Notes: generated by a model not told the origin, from the letters alone. 33,039 nucleotides of DNA from Hungatella sp. (GCA_022796015.1 JAAWHU010000039.1:1-33039); one strand, 5' to 3'. Positions 8,014 to 14,102 are shown, counted from the first letter of the stretch. Made by a program: numbers and translations.

Positions 8014-9285
8014 ATGTCAGAAAATAGTAAAATGAATTGGGCAACTGAGAAACTGGTTCCGGCTATAGCGAAATTTACTAATCTGAAATTTGTAAGATGT
8101 ATGCAGGCGGGCATTACGGCATGTATGCCTGCAACCATTATCGGCTCTATTTTTATGCTGTTGATGAATGTGCCTTTTGCCGCGGACTCCACCTTTGGGC
8201 TGGCAGTAGCATGGCGGAATTTCAGCCAGGCTAACGGCACATGGCTAAACTTAGGGTATCAGATTGGCCTGAATGCAGCGGGATTTTATATTCTCCTTGG
8301 TATGGTTGCGGCGGTGTGTAAGGAGGAGAAGGCGCCCATTGTCAATAATATGGTTTTATCCGTGTTTGCCTTCATCTGCCTGCAGTGCGGATTTTTAGAG
8401 GGCGGCGGCCTGGATATCGGGTTCTGGGGAGCCAAGGGAATGATGGCGGCTCTTGTAATCGGTTATGTGGTTCCCGAATTTAACATCTGGCTTATGAATC
8501 ATGGTATGAAGATTAAGCTTCCGGACAGTGTGCCTCCCATGGTTGCAGAGCCTATTAATGCTCTTTTCGCCAACTTAGTAGTAGGCGGGGCTGTCTTTGC
8601 TGTAAAGCTGATTCTGGGCAGCTTCGGATTTACCCTGGGTTCCCTGATTAACGGTATTTTTGCACCTCTGTTCTCTGCATCAGATTCTTTGATTGCCGTG
8701 CTGATTTACTGTATTTTGGTTCGTGTTTTGTGGTTTTTCGGCCTTCACGGCAACAATATTGCCGGAAGCGTGGTAAATGTTGTGCTTACTGCCAACCTGG
8801 TAGAGAACGCTGAAGCCATTCTGGCGGGAGGAAAGGCAACTCATATATTTAACTCTGCGTTCCAGAACTGGACCACCACCGGTATTCTTGCCATCGTCAT
8901 CGCTTCCATGATCGTGGCAAAGTCCCAGCAGTTAAAGGCTATCTCCAAGATCTCCCTGGTTCCGGCCTTCTTTAATATCGGGGAGCCTCTTACCTTCGGC
9001 CTGCCTCTGGTACTTAATTTTGATATTTTTATTCCGTACCTGATCGTGTTTGCCATCAACGGCGCCGTTCCCTATCTGGCCTGCCAGCTGGGATTTATGA
9101 ATATCCCGTATTTGTCCATTCCCTTTACGGTTCCGGCGTTCCTTAAGGTGTTCTTAATGTCCATGGATGCCAGGGCAATCCTGGTGTATCTGCTAAATAT
9201 GGTGCTGTCTGTGCTTGTTATGATCCCGGCACTGCGCAGGTATGACAGAAAGCTTTTGGCTGAGGAACAGAAGAGTCAGGCGTAA
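8014..9285 (+). CDS. PTS EIIC, lactose/cellobiose family
   Basis: Membrane permease of a phosphotransferase system, 423 aa, close to the family's roughly 430. About ten hydrophobic segments are visible. The conserved signature loops of the CelB/LacE family are present: WFFGLHGNNIAGS and FFNIGEPLTFGLPLVLN, the latter holding the conserved glutamate near the sugar. It is preceded by GGAGGT and follows the sulfatase by 12 nt. No EIIA or EIIB is encoded nearby, so it must borrow them. Together with the sulfatase and RpiR it forms a sugar-uptake and desulfation unit. A strong terminator follows at 9440. Confidence 0.93.
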   Translation: MSENSKMNWATEKLVPAIAKFTNLKFVRCMQAGITACMPATIIGSIFMLLMNVPFAADSTFGLAVAWRNFSQANGTWLNLGYQIGLNAAGFYILLGMVAAVCKEEKAPIVNNMVLSVFAFICLQCGFLEGGGLDIGFWGAKGMMAALVIGYVVPEFNIWLMNHGMKIKLPDSVPPMVAEPINALFANLVVGGAVFAVKLILGSFGFTLGSLINGIFAPLFSASDSLIAVLIYCILVRVLWFFGLHGNNIAGSVVNVVLTANLVENAEAILAGGKATHIFNSAFQNWTTTGILAIVIASMIVAKSQQLKAISKISLVPAFFNIGEPLTFGLPLVLNFDIFIPYLIVFAINGAVPYLACQLGFMNIPYLSIPFTVPAFLKVFLMSMDARAILVYLLNMVLSVLVMIPALRRYDRKLLAEEQKSQA

Positions 9286-9305
9286 GGAAGCATTACATAT
9301 TGATT

Positions 9306-9424
9306 CCCGCGAGCAACGAGCCAAGTGGGCATACTTGTATGCACATTTGGCGACTGCCGCGAGGGTCACATACCCCGCTGCTCTGCAGCGTTGCAAGCTT
9401 GATGCCCCGTTGCTTGCAGCGGGG
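9306..9424. repeat. Hairpin-rich intergenic element (REP-like)
   Basis: Two strong hairpins lie back to back after the EIIC gene. One is at 9320-9351 (14-bp stem with one mismatch, 4-nt loop). The other is at 9373-9424, whose outer 9-bp stem (9373-9381 with 9416-9424) is perfect. A further imperfect pairing links the flank near 9306-9318 with 9408-9423. No T-run follows, and an open frame spanning it is not protein-like. I think similar elements are dispersed in Lachnospiraceae genomes, from memory and unverified. Confidence 0.5.
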
Positions 9425-9439
9425 GTGTTGACTGGATGG

Positions 9440-9490
9440 ATCCGGCCGTGTGCAGGCAGAGCTGCTTGTACATGCCGGATTTTTTATTTT
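9440..9490 (+). terminator. Strong rho-independent terminator of sulfatase-EIIC operon
   Basis: ATCCGGC at 9440-9446 pairs with GCCGGAT at 9474-9480, and an inner 11-bp stem with two G-U pairs extends the hairpin. TTTTTTATTTT follows directly. Confidence 0.88.
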
Positions 9491-9538
9491 AAAGATGGCT
9501 TTTCCATGGGGGCGATTTTTGATACAATAAAAGACAGA

Positions 9539-9607
9539 TGGACAAAGGCGACAAAAAGGTGCTATAACCTGACTTTTACAGTTTCAGCTAAAAAATCCAT
9601 GTGAAAG
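9539..9607 (+). repeat. Left copies of two short repeats flanking the toxin-antitoxin module
   Basis: The first 29 bp (9539-9567) recur exactly at 10132-10160. The next 40 bp (9568-9607) recur at 10025-10064 with one mismatch. Here the two units are adjacent, while on the right they are reversed in order and 67 bp apart. The first unit is promoter-like: TGGACA, 18-nt spacer, TATAAC. The second unit folds into a hairpin (CTTTTACA with TGTGAAAG). Confidence 0.85.
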
Positions 9608-9648
9608 CTAGTTAAAATCCCAGAAAATTCAATATATCTGGGGTTTTT
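9575..9648 (+). ncRNA. Possible short transcript: promoter, hairpin, terminator
   Basis: The promoter-like unit TGGACA-18 nt-TATAAC (9539-9568) would start an RNA near 9575. It would run through the repeat hairpin and stop at a terminator formed by 9614-9624 and 9637-9647 (11-bp stem, one G-U pair) with TTTTT. That gives an RNA of about 75 nt with no ribosome site or sensible frame. It may equally be a decayed copy of the promoter upstream of 10222. Confidence 0.3.
9614..9648 (+). terminator. Rho-independent terminator upstream of the toxin module
   Basis: An 11-bp stem, 9614-9624 with 9637-9647, one T-G pair and a 12-nt loop, ends in TTTTT. It would insulate the toxin promoter from upstream transcription. 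Confidence 0.7.
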
Positions 9649-9675
9649 GTCACGACAAACGCATGATGCAAACGC

Positions 9676-9704
9676 TTGTCTGATTTGTTCGGCTGTGGTA
9701 TACT
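9676..9704 (+). promoter_or_regulatory. Promoter of the Fst-like toxin mRNA
   Basis: TTGTCT (9676-9681), exactly 17 nt, then TATACT (9699-9704) preceded by TGG (extended -10). Predicted start is near 9711, giving a 40-nt leader before the toxin ATG. Confidence 0.7.
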
Positions 9705-9750
9705 CTTCCCGTTACCGCCCCGATACTGGCGACAGGAAGGGGGTGACCCT

Positions 9751-9837
9751 ATGGATATACTTCAATCTTTTGCCCTCTCCGTATTGGCTGGTGTAGTTGC
9801 CTACTACCTGTGCAAATGGCTTGACGAGGAGGAATAG
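9751..9837 (+). CDS. Fst-like small hydrophobic type I toxin (28 aa)
   Basis: A 28-residue peptide beginning MDILQSF, with a single hydrophobic membrane span (about residues 6-21, containing SVLAGVVAYYL) and a charged tail KWLDEEE. This is the architecture of the Fst/Ldr toxin superfamily: hydrophobic core with a central Gly, an aromatic W-L pair, then an acidic tail. Such peptides insert in the inner membrane and damage it when over-translated. Translation is well supported by AAGGGGGTGA at 9737-9746, nine of ten matches to the ideal Shine-Dalgarno. Its own promoter and terminator flank it, and a convergent antisense RNA overlaps the 3' end. No database match was possible here; the family call is from pattern and context. 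Confidence 0.75.
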   Translation: MDILQSFALSVLAGVVAYYLCKWLDEEE

Positions 9838-9871
9838 TCGGTAACCAAGCCTGAACGGTTAACTTCTCCGT

Positions 9872-9957
9872 AAAAGAAGAAGAACCCCCGAATGTACTGC
9901 AATACAAACGGGGGTTCGTTCTTTTTGCCCTATGGACACTTCAATCTTTCTTTGCCT
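9872..9957 (-). ncRNA. Antisense RNA antitoxin (RNA II-like)
   Basis: A minus-strand promoter is almost ideal: TTGCAA (9992-9987), 17 nt, TATAAT (9969-9964) with TG upstream. Transcription would start near 9957 and end at the shared hairpin, giving an RNA of about 85 nt with a U-rich 3' end (complement of 9871-9880). The RNA pairs with the toxin mRNA perfectly over the shared terminator region. Through the repeat near its 5' end it can also pair with the toxin start codon region. By analogy with par RNA II it should block toxin translation. No coding frame is apparent. Confidence 0.72.
9882..9926. terminator. Bidirectional terminator shared by toxin mRNA and antisense RNA
   Basis: GAACCCCCG at 9882-9890 pairs perfectly with CGGGGGTTC at 9909-9917. 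On the plus strand GTTCTTTTT follows. On the minus strand TTCTTCTTTT follows. Both converging transcripts can therefore stop here, as in known par loci. Confidence 0.85.
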
Positions 9958-9963
9958 ATCGGC

Positions 9964-9992
9964 ATTATAGCATATGCAAATCCAATTTGCAA
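9964..9992 (-). promoter_or_regulatory. Promoter of the antisense RNA
   Basis: TTGCAA, 17-nt spacer, perfect TATAAT with TGC before it. It looks stronger than the toxin promoter, as expected for an unstable antitoxin RNA that must be in excess. Confidence 0.75.
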
Positions 9993-10024
9993 TATACCCT
10001 CGGAAATATTTAATTGTCAATTTT

Positions 10025-10064
10025 CCTGACATTTACAGTTTCAGCTAAAAAATCCATGTGAAAG
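10025..10064 (+). repeat. Right copy of 40-bp repeat flanking the toxin module
   Basis: Identical to 9568-9607 at 39 of 40 positions. With its right flank it forms a hairpin: CCTGACATTTACA (10025-10037) pairs with TGTGAAAGTCAGG (10057-10069). The left copy retains only the inner 8 bp of this stem. Confidence 0.85.
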
Positions 10065-10131
10065 TCAGGGAGCAGGGAGAGCGGCGGATGCGGAGCTATA
10101 CGCTGAGATAGGAAATTCTTCTCCCCATATC

Positions 10132-10161
10132 TGGACAAAGGCGACAAAAAGGTGCTATAAT
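10132..10161 (+). promoter_or_regulatory. Promoter of the NMT1-type ABC operon (repeat copy)
   Basis: TGGACA (10132-10137), 18 nt, TATAAT (10156-10161) with TGC before the -10. Bases 10132-10160 are an exact copy of 9539-9567. Predicted transcription start is about 54 nt upstream of the binding-protein ATG. Confidence 0.65.
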
Positions 10162-10221
10162 GTCCAGGTACTAACCCGGAAGAATTCTTACGGGGAAGAA
10201 AAAGAAAGAGAGGATTGTTCC

Positions 10222-11352
10222 ATGAAAAAAGTATTATCAAAGATTATGGCATGTGCCGTGATGGTGTCCCTTTTAGGAGGTTGTTCATCTTCCAAGCCGG
10301 GGCCACAGACACCTACAGAAGCCGTGACAGCCGTGGAGACGACCACCGCTGAAACCGCTGTACAGACTACCCAGGCACAGACCACACAGGCCGAGACAAA
10401 AGAGGCTGAGACTACTGTACAGGAGACGAAGGCTGAAGGAACGGGAGAGTCGGTTACCCTGCGTGTCGGTTCTTTAAAAGGGCCTACCACTATGGGGTTG
10501 GTATCCCTTATGGACAAGGCGTCCAAGGGGGAGGCGAAGGGTTCTTATGAGTTCACTATGGTGACTGCCGCCGATGAGCTGGTGGGACAGATTGTGTCAG
10601 GAAACCTGGATATCGCCTTGATTCCAGCCAATCTGGCAAGTATTTTGTATAAGAAGACCAATCAGGGAATTTCAGTGATCAATGTGAATACTCTTGGAGT
10701 TCTCTATGTGGTGACGTCAGACGAATCCATAAAGACCATCCCGGATCTGAAAGGGAAAACCATATATATGACAGGAAAAGGAACGACTCCTGACTATGCG
10801 CTCCGTTATCTTCTCACCTCCAACGGTTTGAGCCAGGAGGATGTGGCCATCGAATACAAGTCAGAGGCCGCGGAGGTTGCGGCAGTGTTAAAAGAACAGG
10901 AAGGAGCCATAGGCCTTCTGCCTCAGCCCTTTGTAACCGTGGCTATGGCTCAGAATGAGGCCTTAAGGCTGGCTCTTGATCTGACTCAGGAGTGGGATAA
11001 TATCCGGGACAAAGAAGGCGGACGCCTGGTAACAGGCGTTACGGTGTGCCGCAAGGAGCTCCTTGAGGATGAAGCCGCGAAAAAGGCGGTGGATCTGTTT
11101 ATCGAAGAACATTATGATTCTGCTATCTTTGCCAACACCAACATGGAGGAGACAGCACAGCTGGTGGCAGCGGCAGGAATTATTGAAAAGGCTCCTGTAG
11201 CTCTGAAAGCCCTTCCCTATTGCAGCATTGTCGCCCTCCATGGGGCCTATATGGAAGAAATATTGTCAGGATATCTGCAGGTTCTGTATGATCAGGATCC
11301 ATCCTCCATAGGAGGAGAGCTTCCTGACCAGGGATTTTATTATCTGCCATAG
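10222..11352 (+). CDS. ABC transporter substrate-binding lipoprotein, SsuA/NMT1-like
   Basis: Binding protein of 376 aa. The signal peptide ends in a lipobox LGGC with lipidated Cys21. A striking Thr/Glu/Ala/Gln-rich linker of about 50 residues (ETTTAETAVQTTQAQTTQ and similar) precedes the globular domain, which starts near SVTLRVGSLKGPTT. Elements typical of the nitrate/sulfonate/thiamine-precursor group are present: SGNLDIALIPANLA, LKGKTIYMTGKGTTPDYALRYLL, IGLLPQPFVTVAMAQ. The permease and ATPase genes follow directly. No TPP, FMN or S-box-like riboswitch is visible upstream, so the substrate is open. The start is supported by AGAGAGG upstream of the ATG. Confidence 0.88.
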   Translation: MKKVLSKIMACAVMVSLLGGCSSSKPGPQTPTEAVTAVETTTAETAVQTTQAQTTQAETKEAETTVQETKAEGTGESVTLRVGSLKGPTTMGLVSLMDKASKGEAKGSYEFTMVTAADELVGQIVSGNLDIALIPANLASILYKKTNQGISVINVNTLGVLYVVTSDESIKTIPDLKGKTIYMTGKGTTPDYALRYLLTSNGLSQEDVAIEYKSEAAEVAAVLKEQEGAIGLLPQPFVTVAMAQNEALRLALDLTQEWDNIRDKEGGRLVTGVTVCRKELLEDEAAKKAVDLFIEEHYDSAIFANTNMEETAQLVAAAGIIEKAPVALKALPYCSIVALHGAYMEEILSGYLQVLYDQDPSSIGGELPDQGFYYLP

Positions 11353-11360
11353 GAGTGTTT

Positions 11361-12125
11361 ATGAAGGATCACATGGGAAAATCCTGGCGAAAGGTGCTGA
11401 TCGTGTTCTTCTGGATCATGATTTGGCAGCTGGCGGCAGCCGCCATTGACAATCATATTATTATTGTAGGGCCGTGGGAGACGGCAGCGGCCATAGGCAG
11501 ACTGGTTCCCTCAGGGGAGTTCTGGCGATCCATAGCCTCTTCCTTCGGAAAGATCAGTTTGGGATTTGCCGCTGCCTTCGGGGCAGGCGCGGCTTTGGGA
11601 AGCCTGGGATTTCGCTTTCCTGTTTTCAGCGAATTTCTGGAACCGGTGATGACTTTATTAAAGACCATACCGGTGGCATCCTTTGTGATTCTGGCATTGA
11701 TATGGGCAGGTTCTAAGAACCTGTCCATACTTATCGCGTTTCTTGTAGTTCTTCCCATGATTTATGTCAATACTCTGGCAGGGCTGAAAAGTACAGATGT
11801 GAAGCTTCTGGAGATGGCCAAGGTATTTGCCATGACGCCATGGAAAAAGATCCGCTATATCTATGTGCCCGCCCTTGCGCCCTACCTTATAAGCAGCTGC
11901 AGGATAGCCTTGGGCATGAGCTGGAAATCAGGAGTTGCCGCAGAGGTAATCGGCGTTCCCGGCCATTCCATAGGTGAAAAGCTGTATTTGTCAAAGATCT
12001 ACCTGAACACGGCAGACCTTCTGGCATGGACCTTTGTGATTATTGCTATAAGCGCCTTATTTGAACAGCTGGTGCTGAGACTTTTGTCATGCTTGGCTCC
12101 AAAGGGAGGTTTCCATGAATCTTGA
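11361..12125 (+). CDS. ABC transporter permease, SsuC/ThiX-like
   Basis: Membrane subunit with about six spans, 254 aa. The ATG at 11361 follows AGGAG (11351-11355) by 5 nt. An in-frame GTG at 11355 overlaps that ribosome site and is less likely. The BPD_transp_1 core has the coupling loop TDVKLLEMAKVFAMTPWKKIRYIYVPALAPYL and the conserved SCRIALGMSWKSGVAAEVIG typical of the SsuC/TauC group. The 3' end overlaps the ATPase gene by 11 nt. It forms the channel for the ligand of the upstream lipoprotein. Confidence 0.9.
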   Translation: MKDHMGKSWRKVLIVFFWIMIWQLAAAAIDNHIIIVGPWETAAAIGRLVPSGEFWRSIASSFGKISLGFAAAFGAGAALGSLGFRFPVFSEFLEPVMTLLKTIPVASFVILALIWAGSKNLSILIAFLVVLPMIYVNTLAGLKSTDVKLLEMAKVFAMTPWKKIRYIYVPALAPYLISSCRIALGMSWKSGVAAEVIGVPGHSIGEKLYLSKIYLNTADLLAWTFVIIAISALFEQLVLRLLSCLAPKGGFHES

Positions 12126-12687
12126 GATCTGCAATCTGACCAAATCATTTGGGGAGCATACCGTATTAAAAGGGGTAAGCCTGATCTTTGAGGAGGGTAA
12201 GACTTACTGCGTCATGAGCCCCTCCGGCTCCGGTAAGACCACCTTGTTCAGGATTATTATTGGGCTGGAGCAGGCGGATAAGGGGGAGATAAAGGGGATA
12301 AAGGGAAAACGCTTTGGAGCCGTATTTCAGGAGGACCGCCTATGCGAGGCGTATTCTCCCTTGGACAATGTTATGATGACGGCGGACCGCCAGGTTACCC
12401 GGGAGACGGCGGCAAGGGAATTGTGCCGGCTTCTTCCGGAGGAATCCATCACCCGCCCTGTGTGCACGTTAAGCGGAGGTATGAAACGCAGAACAGCCAT
12501 ATGCCGGGCTCTCCTGGCTTTTTGGGATATTCTTCTTATGGACGAACCCTTTACAGGGCTGGATGATGCCACCAGAAAAGAGGTTATCAGCTATGTCCGT
12601 GAGAAGACGGCAGGAAGGCTGGTGATTTTGTCCACCCATCAGCAGGAGGACGTGGAGGCATTGGGGGCCAGGCTTGTAAGGCTGTAG
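12115..12687 (+). CDS. ABC transporter ATP-binding protein, compact SsuB/ThiZ-like
   Basis: Nucleotide-binding subunit of the importer, only 190 aa against about 240-260 for SsuB relatives, ending soon after the H-loop. Walker A reads SPSGSGKTT (residues 35-43), with Ser in place of the usual first Gly. The Q-loop is VFQEDRL, the signature LSGGMKRR (119-126), Walker B ILLMDEP (139-145), D-loop TGLD and H-loop STHQQ. All catalytic residues are present, so it should be active despite its size. The start overlaps the permease, preceded by GGGAGG. A terminator follows 18 nt after the stop. Confidence 0.9.
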   Translation: MNLEICNLTKSFGEHTVLKGVSLIFEEGKTYCVMSPSGSGKTTLFRIIIGLEQADKGEIKGIKGKRFGAVFQEDRLCEAYSPLDNVMMTADRQVTRETAARELCRLLPEESITRPVCTLSGGMKRRTAICRALLAFWDILLMDEPFTGLDDATRKEVISYVREKTAGRLVILSTHQQEDVEALGARLVRL

Positions 12688-12704
12688 ACATTTGCGAAAC
12701 TATA

Positions 12705-12733
12705 AAAGCAGGCCCCACTTACAGGCCTGCTTT
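12705..12733. terminator. Hairpin terminator between ABC operon and tRNA-Leu
   Basis: AAAGCAGGCC (12705-12714) pairs perfectly with GGCCTGCTTT (12724-12733), 9-nt loop. The T-runs are short on both strands, but it sits at the ends of two converging units and could serve both. Confidence 0.7.
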
Positions 12734-12743
12734 GTCTTAACAG

Positions 12744-12823
12744 TGCGGATAACAGGAATCGAACCTGCACGGTCTCCCACCAGAACCTAAATCTGGCGCG
12801 TCTGCCAATTCCGCCATATCCGC
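12744..12823 (-). tRNA. tRNA-Leu (anticodon UAG)
   Basis: On the minus strand the acceptor arms GCGGATA and TATCCGC pair over 7 bp with discriminator A. The D-arm has TGGCGGAATTGGCAGACGCG. The anticodon stem is CCAGA/TCTGG around loop TTTAGGT, giving anticodon UAG (reads CUA/CUG). The T-arm has GGTTCGATTCC. The variable arm is short for a class II tRNA, but the leucine features are clear. CCA is not encoded. Confidence 0.95.
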
Positions 12824-12842
12824 GTATCTGAAACTATCCAAC

Positions 12843-12871
12843 ATTGTATCAGAGGGTTTGGGTTTTGTCAA
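12843..12871 (-). promoter_or_regulatory. Promoter of tRNA-Leu
   Basis: Minus-strand TTGACA (12871-12866), exactly 17 nt, TACAAT (12848-12843). This is nearly perfect sigma-A consensus and lies about 20 nt upstream of the tRNA. Confidence 0.85.
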
Positions 12872-12923
12872 TGATGGCTTTTGAACAAAGGAAGAGATAA
12901 GGTGTTAACAAGGAGGCAGGGAC

Positions 12924-13988
12924 ATGACCGTTAGACAAAAGAGAATCTGGGATCTCCTGGTTGGGGAGAGCTTTTTGACGGCTAAAGAGATCGGGCATCA
13001 TCTGCATATCAGTGACCGGACCGTGAGAAGCGATATTAAGGAGATCAACGGGGAGAGAGGGCGGGAGGTGATCCTGTCTAAAAAGGGCCAGGGGTACTAT
13101 ATCGAGGAACCGGAGCCATTCTGGGATATGAGGGCGGCCGGAGAGCTGGAGAATGAGGAAAATCTGGAGTGGGAGATGATCCGCCGGATCCTTTTTACAG
13201 GAGAGGTTCCCTACCTGGAGCTGGCGGACGAGATGTATGTCAGTGATACATTTCTGTCAAAGATCGTAGGACGGGTGAACCGGAGGATGGCCGGGAGAAT
13301 GAGGAATGGGGGCATCCGCAAAAAGAAGGGATGTCTGGTGCTGGAGCTGGAGGAGGAGGAAAAGCGGAATTATTACAATGTATACATTACCACAAAGAAT
13401 CTGAACCAGTTTTTTGAGCCGGAAAGCTTCAGTCCCTATTTTGAGTGGGTGGATATCTGCTGGATAAAGGAGCTGGTTCTTGAAAAGCTTGGAAGCCGAA
13501 GAAATCAGTTTTTTGACGCCACCATTATGAGGCAGGAGGAGGTCAGCAGCGTACAGAGCTTTTATAAGAGGCTGTTTCATCCCTCCCTATTCTTTCCGGA
13601 GCTGGAAGCTTCTTCTCCCCGGGAAGCCCTGGAATTTCTCAGCAGCCAGCTGGAGAGGCAGGGGTATGTGAACCATACGTTTCTTGAGAGCGTCCTGGGG
13701 CGGGAGGAGGTGGCCCCTACGGTCTTTGAAAATGGATTCGTCATATCTCATGCCATGGAGAACACGGCGGTGCGTTCAGCCATATGCGTGGGGATACTGA
13801 AGGAACGAATCCCGTGGGGTGACTGTAATGTAAAGATGGTGTTCCTTCTGGCCCTGGCCCCCAACTGGAACCAGAACATGGCCCCTGTATACAATGTGAT
13901 GATCAGCAGCATGATGAAGCCCGGAACCATGCGCCAGCTGTCAAGGATCAAGGACTGCAAAGCATTTGTGAATCATCTTTTGTCATAG
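12924..13988 (+). CDS. Compact PTS-type transcriptional regulator (HTH + EIIA-like domain)
   Basis: Regulator of 354 aa, ATG after AAGGAGG. The N-terminal HTH_11-type domain (residues 1-60: LTAKEIGHHLHISDRTVRSDIKEIN) is followed by a Mga-like second HTH (about 85-120: LADEMYVSDTFLSKIVGRVN). The C-terminal ~140 residues resemble a type 2 (mannitol/fructose) EIIA domain, with the phosphorylatable histidine motif ENGFVISHA at His276. LicR/MtlR-type activators are about 640-690 aa, with two PRDs and an EIIB domain in the middle. Here only about 75 residues occupy that space, so PRD1, PRD2 and EIIB are missing or vestigial. It precedes the phospho-glucosidase operon and probably controls it. The EIIA part may also report PTS state directly. 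Confidence 0.82.
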   Translation: MTVRQKRIWDLLVGESFLTAKEIGHHLHISDRTVRSDIKEINGERGREVILSKKGQGYYIEEPEPFWDMRAAGELENEENLEWEMIRRILFTGEVPYLELADEMYVSDTFLSKIVGRVNRRMAGRMRNGGIRKKKGCLVLELEEEEKRNYYNVYITTKNLNQFFEPESFSPYFEWVDICWIKELVLEKLGSRRNQFFDATIMRQEEVSSVQSFYKRLFHPSLFFPELEASSPREALEFLSSQLERQGYVNHTFLESVLGREEVAPTVFENGFVISHAMENTAVRSAICVGILKERIPWGDCNVKMVFLLALAPNWNQNMAPVYNVMISSMMKPGTMRQLSRIKDCKAFVNHLLS

Positions 13989-14005
13989 ATTTAAGCGAAA
14001 AAGAG

Positions 14006-14050
14006 AACCTGTTTTTTCCGTTACGCAGCGGAAAAAGCAGGTTTTCTTTT
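14006..14050 (+). terminator. Terminator or attenuator between regulator and GH1 gene
   Basis: A 15-bp stem (14006-14020 with 14029-14043, one T-G pair, 8-nt loop) is followed by TTTTCTTTT. It ends the regulator transcript. No clear promoter lies in the 52 nt between it and the GH1 ATG, so read-through control of the downstream operon is possible. Confidence 0.8.
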
Positions 14051-14102
14051 CATTTGGGACTTTGATATCATAGAGTCAACAAAGGACAGGAGGAAAGAAA
14101 AC

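Larger units (their letters stand above)
9747..9949 (+). repeat. Direct repeat linking toxin start region and antisense RNA
   Basis: The stretch over the toxin start codon (9747-9770) reads CCCTATGGA-TAT-ACTTCAATCTTT. The stretch at 9928-9949 reads CCCTATGGA-C-ACTTCAATCTTT. That is 21 identical bases split by a short indel. The second copy is near the 5' end of the minus-strand RNA, so that RNA carries a complement of the toxin initiation site. The par locus of plasmid pAD1 uses the same trick (DRa/DRb). Confidence 0.8.

Noticed and set aside
9242-9604. A 120-codon open frame across the end of the EIIC gene and the hairpin element
   Set aside because: It overlaps the EIIC gene out of frame, runs through two hairpins and a terminator, and its protein has no domain-like pattern.
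9664-9682. Possible CcpA cre-like site (GCAAACGCTTGTC) at the toxin promoter
   Set aside because: Several conserved cre positions do not match; the resemblance is mostly the central CG.
10162-10221. Riboswitch upstream of the NMT1-type ABC operon
   Set aside because: The leader is only about 55 nt and shows no TPP, FMN or S-box signature.
10010-10240. Minus-strand open frame near the 40-bp repeat ending in a short MDFLAETV stretch, echoed in the left repeat copy
   Set aside because: The similarity is just the DNA repeat read in the same frame. No ribosome site or conserved length supports a peptide.
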